The notes beneath the pieces are model-generated. The model had not been told where the DNA came from and did no database searches. It saw only the letters and a list, made by a program, of their open reading frames with translations. 18,426 nucleotides of DNA from Candidatus Moranbacteria bacterium GW2011_GWE1_49_15 (lineage in GTDB: Bacteria; Patescibacteriota; Minisyncoccia; Moranbacterales; GWC2-37-73), in contig LCPX01000012.1 in the NCBI GenBank assembly GCA_001003855.1, positions 1 to 18,426 of the forward strand. Direction: 5' to 3'. Positions 12,737 to 18,426 of the stretch are shown piece after piece; within the stretch, counting starts at the first letter, position 1, and each line of letters starts with the position of its first letter. A program made the position numbers and the translations under genes.

Positions 12737-14410
12737 CTACTCCACGATTTTTCCTCCCAACATATTGGCCGCGTCGGAAAGCAGGGAGCTCGGTTTTTTC
12801 TCGGTTTGGACTTCCGCTTTCTGCCCGAAAGACGGGACGTTCGCGCTTCTTCTTTCCGGGATTTTGATGCCCGATTCTTCCTCTGTTAAAGCCTTTAATT
12901 TCACACGGGACCCTAAAAGATTACCAAAAACGGACTCGACTGTCAATCGGTTGGCGTTGTCGTTGAGCTTGTCCTTGTAGAAGCCGTACTTAGTGACGAT
13001 GGTCAGATAACCGTTCTGGGCTTCGGCCGGCATGGAATGGGGAAGAAGAGCCGCCAGGGAATGGTTGGCCTGGATGATCTGCTTGCAGGCCTCACGCCAA
13101 ACTTTCTGCACGTCGCCGAGATTGAAGGATTTTCCATTGTCGATAATAGCCGCGCTTTCTTTCAATGGCTCATTTTGTGTCGTCGTCTCAGTTGCCTGCA
13201 GAGGTTCGGTCGGAATCGGTTTTTCCGGAGTCTTTTCAAGCTCGGTTTTTCCGGCGACGGCCACTGGAGTAGTGCTTCTCGGTATGCCTGAAACCGGACC
13301 TTTGTTTTCAATTTTGGATGAAACTCCTTTAGCTATCTCGACTATGGCTATTTCGATAGGAAGTTGGGAGATGAAGGAAGTTTTTATTTTTCCGGAAATT
13401 TCCGAAAGGGTTCCGAGAATTTTGAGGATGTCGGAAGTCTGGGCTTTTTTGGCCAGGGCGGTGATTTTCTTGGCTTGTTCCGAGGTCATTTCGAACGAAA
13501 AAGTTTTAACCAAGGATTCGTCGACGGATACCAACAGGAGTTGCCTGAAATAGTTGAGAACAGACTTGTGGAAAACTTCCAAGTCGAAGCCGTCATTTGA
13601 AAGTTCGTCTATGAGCTTGAGCGCGCGTAGGGCGTCCTTTTCAAGAAGGGCCTCGGCGAATTCCTCAACGGATTGATATTTGGCCGTTCCCAGAATTTCC
13701 TCGACTTCTTTGGCGGTGATCTTTTTGTCCTCGAGCGAGATGACTTGTCCCAGGAGCGATTCCGCATCGCGCATGCCTCCTTCGGCTGAGATGGCGATGG
13801 CTTCGAGAGCCGCTTTTTCTATTTCGACGCCCTCCTTTTGGGCTATGACGGAAAGTTTTTTGATGATGTTTTCAAGCGAAATCCTGGTAAAGTCGAACCG
13901 TTGGCAGCGGGAGATGATAGTTTCCGGAACTTTGTGGATTTCGGTGGTCGCCAGAATGAAAATGGCATGTGCCGGAGGCTCCTCCAGCGTCTTTAGCAAG
14001 GCGTTGAAAGCTCCGGAAGAGAGCATGTGCACCTCGTCGATGATGTACACTTTGTAGGCGGCTTGCGAAGGTGGAAGCTTGATCGTTTCGCGAAGCTCGC
14101 GGATGTTGTCGACCCCGGTGTTGGAGGCGGCATCTATCTCGAACACGTCCAAGGATTTGCCTTCGGCGATGTTTTTGCAAACGTCGCACTCCAGGCAGGG
14201 TTGGGAACCTTTACGGTCGGTGCAGTTGACCGCTTTGGCGAAAAGCCTCGCCATGGAGGTTTTCCCCGTTCCTCTTGGCCCGGTGAAGAGGTATGCGTGG
14301 CCGACGCGATCGTGGGCTATGGCGTTGGACAGGGTTTGGACGATATGTCCTTGTCCGATCACGTCTGAAAAGTCCTGGGGGCGGTATTTTCTATATAAAG
14401 TGGTAGACAT
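12737..14410 (-). CDS. dnaX: DNA polymerase III subunits gamma/tau
   Basis: A 557-residue AAA+ clamp-loader ATPase that loads the sliding clamp and couples the replicase. In order: YRKYRPQDFSDVIGQ; Walker A GPRGTGKT (44-51); a four-cysteine zinc module (C63, C72, C75, C78); Walker B-like DEVH (125-128); sensor 1 ATTEIHKVPETI; and the SRC arginine-finger motif (167-169). Domain III follows to about 365, then a Pro/Thr/Glu-rich linker (about 375-430) and a C-terminal domain (430-520) in the place of the tau-specific part. I see no obvious A-AAA-AAG slippery site in frame, so separate gamma production by frameshift is not indicated. The last residues GGKIVE run into the word array at 12736. Confidence 0.96.
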   Translation of the reverse strand: MSTTLYRKYRPQDFSDVIGQGHIVQTLSNAIAHDRVGHAYLFTGPRGTGKTSMARLFAKAVNCTDRKGSQPCLECDVCKNIAEGKSLDVFEIDAASNTGVDNIRELRETIKLPPSQAAYKVYIIDEVHMLSSGAFNALLKTLEEPPAHAIFILATTEIHKVPETIISRCQRFDFTRISLENIIKKLSVIAQKEGVEIEKAALEAIAISAEGGMRDAESLLGQVISLEDKKITAKEVEEILGTAKYQSVEEFAEALLEKDALRALKLIDELSNDGFDLEVFHKSVLNYFRQLLLVSVDESLVKTFSFEMTSEQAKKITALAKKAQTSDILKILGTLSEISGKIKTSFISQLPIEIAIVEIAKGVSSKIENKGPVSGIPRSTTPVAVAGKTELEKTPEKPIPTEPLQATETTTQNEPLKESAAIIDNGKSFNLGDVQKVWREACKQIIQANHSLAALLPHSMPAEAQNGYLTIVTKYGFYKDKLNDNANRLTVESVFGNLLGSRVKLKALTEEESGIKIPERRSANVPSFGQKAEVQTEKKPSSLLSDAANMLGGKIVE

Positions 14411-14425
14411 ATGGGGAAAGTTGCA

Positions 14426-14456
14426 AGTTTATAAAGTTTATCAAGTTCATAAAGTT
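14426..14456. repeat. Tandem aagtttataa-type words upstream of dnaX
   Basis: The sequence between the dnaX start and its likely promoter consists of near-copies of aagttYataa (agtttataaagtttatc, then aagttcataaagtt) with a period of about 10 nt. It lies in the predicted 5' leader of dnaX mRNA (minus strand). Confidence 0.5.
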
Positions 14457-14487
14457 AAAATAGGCATAAATACCTATTTATAAATAC

Positions 14488-14496
14488 ATTATAACA
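14488..14496 (-). promoter_or_regulatory. Extended -10 promoter candidate for dnaX
   Basis: On the minus strand this reads TGTTATAAT, a TGn-TATAAT extended -10. No good -35 is visible. The predicted leader includes a hairpin aaatagg / cctattt (14458-14479) and the tandem words. Confidence 0.5.
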
Positions 14497-14504
14497 TTTG
14501 CGGG

Positions 14505-14536
14505 ATTAAAAGAAAACTCCCCGGAAAAGGGAGTTT
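14505..14536 (-). terminator. Intrinsic terminator after the GtrA-like gene
   Basis: Minus-strand hairpin aaactccc / gggagttt (8 bp, 7-nt loop) followed by tcttttaat. It begins 26 nt after the GtrA-like stop. Confidence 0.78.
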
Positions 14537-14562
14537 GTGGCGTGGTAAGTCGTGAGGGCGAA

Positions 14563-15195
14563 CTATTTCTTGAAAACCCAGAATTTGTATCCTATGAAGT
14601 TCCAGACCATCGAGAACATGGTTCCGGAAACGTTTCCGATATTCGCCCATTGTTTTTCGTCGAATCCCGCCGGCGCTCCGATGACGTTCACTACGAGCGA
14701 GGCTATACCGACTTTGACTCCGAATCCTATGAGACTGACCACGAAGAACTGGACCATTTCAGTGGCTTTCTGTTCCTCTCCTTTGGCGCTGAAGGTCCAA
14801 TATTTGTTCCAAAAAAAGCTTCCGATGTTGGCGATCACGAAACCGATACCCGCGAAAACCGAGAACCAGAAGCCCGCGGCGATGGTCGTCAGGGCTATGA
14901 GCAGGTTGACCACTCCCCAGTCAAGGAAGGTATTGAAGGCTCCGACAGCTCCGTATTTGGCGATTTGGAGGATGATCGGGATCTTTCTGGCGATTACGGC
15001 TGAAAACCAGAGCCCGAAATTGGCCAAGAGCGTGAAGAATAAGATCAGGAGCGCGACATTGGTGGCGTTTATCGGCAAAAAGGCGAGTTTGATGTTTTGT
15101 AATATCGGGATGGAGAAAAGCGCGAAAGATATGCCGATGAATGAAATGAGTGCGTAATCTCTTCTGCCGACGAGTGCTTGCTTGATATTTTCCAT
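14563..15195 (-). CDS. GtrA-like membrane protein
   Basis: A 210-residue membrane protein with about six predicted helices. The C-terminal four form a GtrA-like domain: IAKYGAVGAFNTFLDWGVVNLL, FSVFAGIGFVIANIGSFFWNKYWTF, FVVSLIGFGVKVGIASLVVNVI, and a last helix ending NFIGYKFWVF. The NKYWTF and YKFWVF endings are typical of GtrA. The family is thought to move or accept polyprenyl-linked sugars for cell-surface glycans. Two extra helices precede this domain (about 13-30 and 40-65). ATG 15195 is chosen because the extension upstream overlaps the previous gene and is low complexity. It is probably co-transcribed with the hypothetical gene ending 20 nt upstream. Confidence 0.85.
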   Translation of the reverse strand: MENIKQALVGRRDYALISFIGISFALFSIPILQNIKLAFLPINATNVALLILFFTLLANFGLWFSAVIARKIPIILQIAKYGAVGAFNTFLDWGVVNLLIALTTIAAGFWFSVFAGIGFVIANIGSFFWNKYWTFSAKGEEQKATEMVQFFVVSLIGFGVKVGIASLVVNVIGAPAGFDEKQWANIGNVSGTMFSMVWNFIGYKFWVFKK

Positions 15196-15215
15196 TTTTG
15201 GTAGTTTATTTTGAT

Positions 15216-15974
15216 TTAAAATGATGGATTCTGCGCCTTTATCTCCTTTTCCAGATCCGCGATGTCGGATGTCCATTCGTCGACTACGGCGGAGGCGGAA
15301 GGTTTGTCTTGGGGTGTTTCGTCTTCTCTTGGAACTTCTTCCGGTTCCGGCGATTCCAGTTCCTTTTTCCAGGTTTCGATTTCCTTGTCGACGGCTTGGG
15401 CGGTCACGCTCCTTGGACCGGCGATGGCGCCCTTTTGGAGGACGTTTTCAATGGCCGCCCAGGAACTGTCGATTTCGCGTGGCGTCAGGATAGCTACTTC
15501 GTCTCCCGGCTGGGCCTTGAAATAGGTGATCGAGGCGAGAAGGACCTTATACGGTTTGCCTTCCGAGAAAATATAGTAATTTCCTTTTTCGTCCTGGCTC
15601 ACTATCCCGATCATGTGCCTCCTTTCGATAGGTCCGATTTGCTTGTATACGAAAGAGCCATCGGGCGTGATGGTGAGTTTGAGCATGTCTCCCTCGACAA
15701 GTTTCGATTTCGAGGCGTAGTTGGCCGGGACGGGATATTGTTTGCCGTTGGTGCCGAGCATGATCTGCCCGTCGAAAGTCCCCTCGATGATTTCCCCGTC
15801 GCCGGCGTCGGCATCGATTTTCCTTTTCCTTCCGGTCTTCTTCTTTCCCTCAAGCTGAAGAAGCATCGCCTTCGCGCTTTGGATGGTCTTTTCCGCATTG
15901 AGGATCATGTCCCGAAGGGAATCTATCTTATGTGATTTGTCCGCATCGTTAAAGTCGTTGTGGTGCATAGTCAT
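15216..15974 (-). CDS. CPR-style conserved hypothetical with beta-rich core
   Basis: A 252-residue soluble protein. An N-terminal coiled-coil segment (DKSHKIDSLRDMILNAEKTIQSAKAMLLQLEGKKKTGRKRK, about 13-52) has a basic end. The core is a predicted beta-barrel-like region (EGTFDGQIMLGTNGKQYPVPANYASKSKLVEGDMLKLTITPDGSFVYKQIGPIERR) followed by a second beta unit (MIGIVSQDEKGNYYIFSEGKPYKVLLASITYFKAQPGDEVAILTPREI). The C-terminus (about 205-252) is acidic and probably disordered. The two beta units look OB/SH3-like, which could mean nucleic-acid or ribosome binding; that is a guess. I know similar unnamed proteins from CPR genomes but no function. The start at 15974 lies 74 nt after a TTGACA promoter. 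Confidence 0.75.
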   Translation of the reverse strand: MTMHHNDFNDADKSHKIDSLRDMILNAEKTIQSAKAMLLQLEGKKKTGRKRKIDADAGDGEIIEGTFDGQIMLGTNGKQYPVPANYASKSKLVEGDMLKLTITPDGSFVYKQIGPIERRHMIGIVSQDEKGNYYIFSEGKPYKVLLASITYFKAQPGDEVAILTPREIDSSWAAIENVLQKGAIAGPRSVTAQAVDKEIETWKKELESPEPEEVPREDETPQDKPSASAVVDEWTSDIADLEKEIKAQNPSF

Positions 15975-16054
15975 TTTTTTGTTTTTATGCTCGCGGCCCT
16001 CGAAAACGGCGGGTGTCCCCCTGAAGATCCGCGGATTTTTTATTTTTGTTTTCT

Positions 16055-16082
16055 TATCTAAAATATACAATATTTTTGTCAA
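16055..16082 (-). promoter_or_regulatory. Sigma70-type promoter for the hypothetical/GtrA-like transcript
   Basis: Minus strand: TTGACA (16082-16077), 16-bp spacer, TAGATA (16060-16055). It predicts a start near 16048 and a leader of about 74 nt. Confidence 0.65.
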
Positions 16083-16144
16083 GCAGGCAAATGCCAGCAG
16101 AGTCCAAATATAAGATATCCGGAAAATGTAGTAATTCTGAGAAG

Positions 16145-16648
16145 ATGGTAATTTCAAGGCGTATGGAAAAGAAAACGACAATAAGGCACAGGTTTATCAA
16201 TCCGGTCCTCATGTGGTTTCTGGTGGCTATCGGCGTTTTCCTGGCGTTTTTGTATGTTCCCGCGATGGACGTGTTTGAGAGGACTTTTCTGGGCTCGCTC
16301 GTGTTCGTGCTGACGATCTGTTACTGGGCATATTTTTTCATAGGATCCATCATCGTCAACAGAAAAGCGGCATTAAGTGTCGATTCGATAGACAGGCTCG
16401 TTACGGAGGGGGTGTATGGTATGGTCAGACATCCCATATATTCCGCGGACATATTCCTTTCCTGGGGGTTTCTTTTGGTGTTTCCTGATCTTAAAGTCCT
16501 GGTTTCGGTCATCTGGCTCACGCTCGTGCTGGCTTATTGGATGGTTCTGGAGGAAAACGCCTTGGAGGAGAAATTCGGCAGGGAATATCGGGAGTATGAA
16601 AAAAACGTTCCCATGGTGATCCCGGAATTTAAAAAGATAAAAAAATGA
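16145..16648 (+). CDS. Isoprenylcysteine carboxyl methyltransferase-like membrane protein
   Basis: A 167-residue membrane protein of the ICMT/PEMT-like methyltransferase family. Three to four predicted helices (about 21-40, 49-71, 100-117, 121-138) surround the conserved cytosolic motif GVYGMVRHPIYSADI. The closing pattern LEEKFGREYREYEKNVPMVIPEF carries the ExxLxxxFGxxYxxY signature that binds S-adenosylmethionine and substrate. In bacteria such proteins rarely have true prenyl-cysteine substrates; lipid or small-molecule methylation is more likely. ATG 16145 or 16163 may be the start; the frame is open further upstream, but that sequence lies in the divergent promoter region. It overlaps the next gene by ATGA. 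Confidence 0.83.
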   Translation: MVISRRMEKKTTIRHRFINPVLMWFLVAIGVFLAFLYVPAMDVFERTFLGSLVFVLTICYWAYFFIGSIIVNRKAALSVDSIDRLVTEGVYGMVRHPIYSADIFLSWGFLLVFPDLKVLVSVIWLTLVLAYWMVLEENALEEKFGREYREYEKNVPMVIPEFKKIKK

Positions 16649-16953
16649 GAAATTATTCCAAAACAGGCGGCAGAAAAGGTCTTCCGGGGTATAGGACACC
16701 TTCGTCGTTCCGCGGCAAGGTCTTGGACGTGGTGAGGAAAATTCCCAAAGGCAAAACCCTTTCATATAAGGAAGTTGCCGGCAGGGCCGGAAATCCCAAG
16801 GCTTATAGGGCGGTGGGGAATATAATGAATAAGAATCGGGATCCCGGGGTACCGTGCCATCGCGTGATCCGTTCGGACGGAGGAATAGGCGGTTACGCTT
16901 TCGGTGAAAAGAAGAAAAGGGAAATTCTCAAAAAAGAAGGCGCGGATATATGA
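16645..16953 (+). CDS. MGMT (Ogt/ATL)-like DNA-binding domain protein
   Basis: A 102-residue protein consisting only of the C-terminal domain of O6-alkylguanine-DNA alkyltransferase. It has the helix-turn-helix region (GKTLSYKEVAGRAGNPKAYRAVGNIMNKN) and the active-site PCHRV with Cys71, so the alkyl acceptor cysteine is present, unlike in alkyltransferase-like (ATL) proteins. The later IGGYAFGEKKKREIL matches the family's GGY..G...K..LL segment. The N-terminal domain of classical Ogt/Ada is missing, which is common for single-domain MGMTs. It overlaps both neighbours by ATGA (16645-16648 and 16950-16953), implying translational coupling. Likely role: direct reversal of O6-alkylguanine damage. 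Confidence 0.92.
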   Translation: MRNYSKTGGRKGLPGYRTPSSFRGKVLDVVRKIPKGKTLSYKEVAGRAGNPKAYRAVGNIMNKNRDPGVPCHRVIRSDGGIGGYAFGEKKKREILKKEGADI

Positions 16954-17372
16954 AAAGATATGAAATATTGCCCCATACCGCCGATGTCAGGCTCTTGGTC
17001 GAAGGGACCAGTTTGGAGGAGCTTTTTGAAGCGGTTCTGGAAGGCCTTGCGGAAATACTTTCTCCCGGGTCTTGCGAAAAAAATCGGAAAGAAAAGATGG
17101 ACGTGGAAAGATATCTGTCTATTTTTTCGGACGACTTCACTCCGCTTTTGATCGATTTCCTATCTGAGGTGTTGACCTGCGGTTATCTCAACAAAGTTGT
17201 TTTTTGCAAAGTCGATTTTCTCGTGCTTGAAAAGAAAGTTCTGAAAGCGAAAATTCGGGGCATGCGGGCAAGTGAAATCACGGAAGACGTGAAGGCCGTT
17301 ACATATCATGAGGCGGAGGTAGTGAAAAATAAAAGAGGAAATTTCGAGACGGTGGTGGTTTTCGATATATGA
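16950..17372 (+). CDS. Archease, activator of RtcB
   Basis: A 140-residue archease, the small metal-binding protein that speeds guanylylation and turnover of the RNA ligase RtcB. The opening YEILPHTADVRLLVEGTSLEELFEAVLEGLAEIL is the family hallmark (HTADV). Conserved segments LLIDFLSEVLT and the C-terminal EDVKAVTYHEAEV, ending FDI, complete it. It sits directly before rtcB with 16 nt between, the conserved archease-rtcB arrangement, and overlaps the MGMT-like gene by ATGA. Confidence 0.94.
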   Translation: MKRYEILPHTADVRLLVEGTSLEELFEAVLEGLAEILSPGSCEKNRKEKMDVERYLSIFSDDFTPLLIDFLSEVLTCGYLNKVVFCKVDFLVLEKKVLKAKIRGMRASEITEDVKAVTYHEAEVVKNKRGNFETVVVFDI

Positions 17373-17388
17373 ATAAGTCCATAAAGTT

Positions 17389-18426
17389 ATGCGGATCGGA
17401 AAAGAAAATCTGATAAAGATAAACGAGTATCTCTGGGAAATACCCAGGTCTTTTCGAGGCGACATGCAAGCGCCCGCCAGGATATACGCCAGCGAAGAAA
17501 TGTTGGACGAGATGCTCAAGGACAGGTCGCTTTGGCAATTGGTGAACGTGGCGACGATCGACGGTATAAAAAAGGAAGCCCTGGTCATGCCGGACGCGCA
17601 CGAGGGTTACGGTTTTCCTATCGGAGGGGTCGCCGCGGTTTCCTATCCGGACGGGATGATTTCTCCGGGAGGCATCGGCTATGACATCAACTGTGGGGTG
17701 AGGCTCCTTATCTCGGAGCTATCCTATTCCGAAATAGAGCCTCATCTGGAGGATTTGCTCCAAAGACTGTATCGCGAGATCCCTTCCGGCGTGGGCAGGG
17801 GCGGTTCGGTGAAATTGAAAAGGAAAGACATTGATGACGTTTTGAACCGCGGAGTGGCTTGGGCGATTGAAAACGGTTACGCCGAAGAAAGCGATCCTGA
17901 ACACATCGAATCCGGAGGCAGTCTGGACTCAGCCGATTCCGCCAAGGTTTCCGAGCATGCGAAAAAGCGCGGCTCCGACCAGCTCGGGACGATGGGCGCC
18001 GGGAACCACTTCGTGGAAGTCGGCAGGGTGGATGAGATTTTCGATGAGAAAATAGCCGGCATATTCGGTCTCAAAAAAAATCAAATAACGGTTTTAATCC
18101 ACACGGGCTCGCGCGGGCTCGGACACCAAGTGGCGACGGATTATATCAAGCTCATGCAGAAAGCGATGCCCGGGTATGGGATTTCCGTTCCTGACCGGGA
18201 ATTGGCCGGTGTGCCTTTTTCCTCCAAAGAGGGTCAGGATTATTTTACCGCTATGTCGGCCGCGGCCAACTTCGCTTGGACGAACCGCCAACTTATAAGC
18301 TGGGAAGTGAGAAAAGTTTGGAAAAGTTTTTTCGGAGAGAAGGGCGGACTCTCGCTGCTCTACGACGTCGCACACAATATCGCGAAAATAGAAGAATATG
18401 AAATAGGCGGAAAAAAAGAAAAATTC
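17389..18426 (+). CDS. rtcB: RtcB RNA ligase (3'-truncated by window)
   Basis: GTP- and Mn2+-dependent RNA ligase that joins 2',3'-cyclic phosphate or 3'-phosphate ends to 5'-OH ends, used in RNA repair. The frame is open from ATG 17389 to the last base (346 codons of an expected 470-500). Visible active-site parts are DINCGVR (D99, C102), GTMGAGNHFVEV (N206, H207), HTGSRGLGHQV (H238) and LLYDVAHNIAK (H329), all Mn-coordinating or adjacent residues. The guanylylated histidine near the C-terminus is beyond the window. The N-terminal MPDAHEGYGFPIGGVAA stretch is also canonical. The start is chosen because MRIGKENLIKINEYLWEIPR matches the family N-terminus. Confidence 0.96.
   Translation, partial: MRIGKENLIKINEYLWEIPRSFRGDMQAPARIYASEEMLDEMLKDRSLWQLVNVATIDGIKKEALVMPDAHEGYGFPIGGVAAVSYPDGMISPGGIGYDINCGVRLLISELSYSEIEPHLEDLLQRLYREIPSGVGRGGSVKLKRKDIDDVLNRGVAWAIENGYAEESDPEHIESGGSLDSADSAKVSEHAKKRGSDQLGTMGAGNHFVEVGRVDEIFDEKIAGIFGLKKNQITVLIHTGSRGLGHQVATDYIKLMQKAMPGYGISVPDRELAGVPFSSKEGQDYFTAMSAAANFAWTNRQLISWEVRKVWKSFFGEKGGLSLLYDVAHNIAKIEEYEIGGKKEKF

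Noticed and set aside
13855..13870. Programmed frameshift site in dnaX (A-rich heptamer at IIKKL)
   Set aside because: The run reads C-AAA-AAA-C in frame, not the A-AAA-AAG slippery arrangement, and it lies in the ATPase domain rather than after domain III.
17369..17415. rtcB start at the ATG overlapping the archease stop
   Set aside because: That frame closes after about 14 codons; ATG 17389 gives the canonical RtcB N-terminus.

Overview
The window looks like chromosomal DNA of a Candidate Phyla Radiation (Patescibacteria) bacterium, probably from the Parcubacteria side. This is an inference from gene content and style, not from a marker phylogeny. The signs are a group-3-like NiFe hydrogenase locus, a strikingly short SMC, a DUF5671-like membrane protein fused to a pilin-like head, an S23/four-helix-bundle insertion, short A-rich leaders that mostly lack a Shine-Dalgarno sequence, and very short intergenic gaps. 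GC is near one half in most genes and falls to about one third in the four-helix-bundle gene (by eye).

Layout. 1-2900 (+): end of a hydrogenase locus, with small subunit (5'-truncated by the window), a small MazG/PRA-PH-like NTP pyrophosphohydrolase, the large subunit, a four-helix-bundle gene bracketed by inverted repeats, and a HypA-like protein without a zinc finger. 2927-3919 (+): GAPDH with its own terminator. 3992-4240 (+): promoter, unidentified structured RNA of about 210 nt, and terminator. 4355-8112 (+): short SMC, then the DUF5671/pilin-like membrane protein. 8116-9858 (+): strong promoter, rpsP, an L10-leader-type attenuator, rplJ and rplL, ending in a bidirectional terminator. 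9893-10432 (-): possible baeRF/host-attachment-like protein. 10566-10955 (+): DoxX-like protein. 11012-12272 (-): small membrane protein and a phospholipase-D/cardiolipin-synthase-like enzyme. 12291-12736: repeats containing a tRNA T-arm-like word, tRNA-Gln(UUG), and a palindromic array of short words. 12737-14410 (-): dnaX. 14563-15974 (-): GtrA-like protein and a CPR-style hypothetical protein. 16145-18426 (+): tightly overlapped operon of an isoprenylcysteine-methyltransferase-like protein, an MGMT-like protein, archease and RtcB (3'-truncated by the window).

How the genes work together. The left end makes and matures a cytoplasmic NiFe hydrogenase. Its large subunit stops exactly at the histidine where maturation proteases normally cut. 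That stop codon lies inside the repeat array of the four-helix-bundle element, so the element may have set the C-terminus. The middle holds chromosome maintenance (SMC) and ribosomal-stalk genes, with visible attenuation logic in the L10 leader. The right end pairs RtcB with its activator archease for RNA repair or ligation. The best candidates for something undescribed are the repeat-bracketed four-helix-bundle element and its effect on the hydrogenase, the SMC with no recognisable hinge, the orphan structured RNA before smc, and the T-arm-complementary repeats beside tRNA-Gln.
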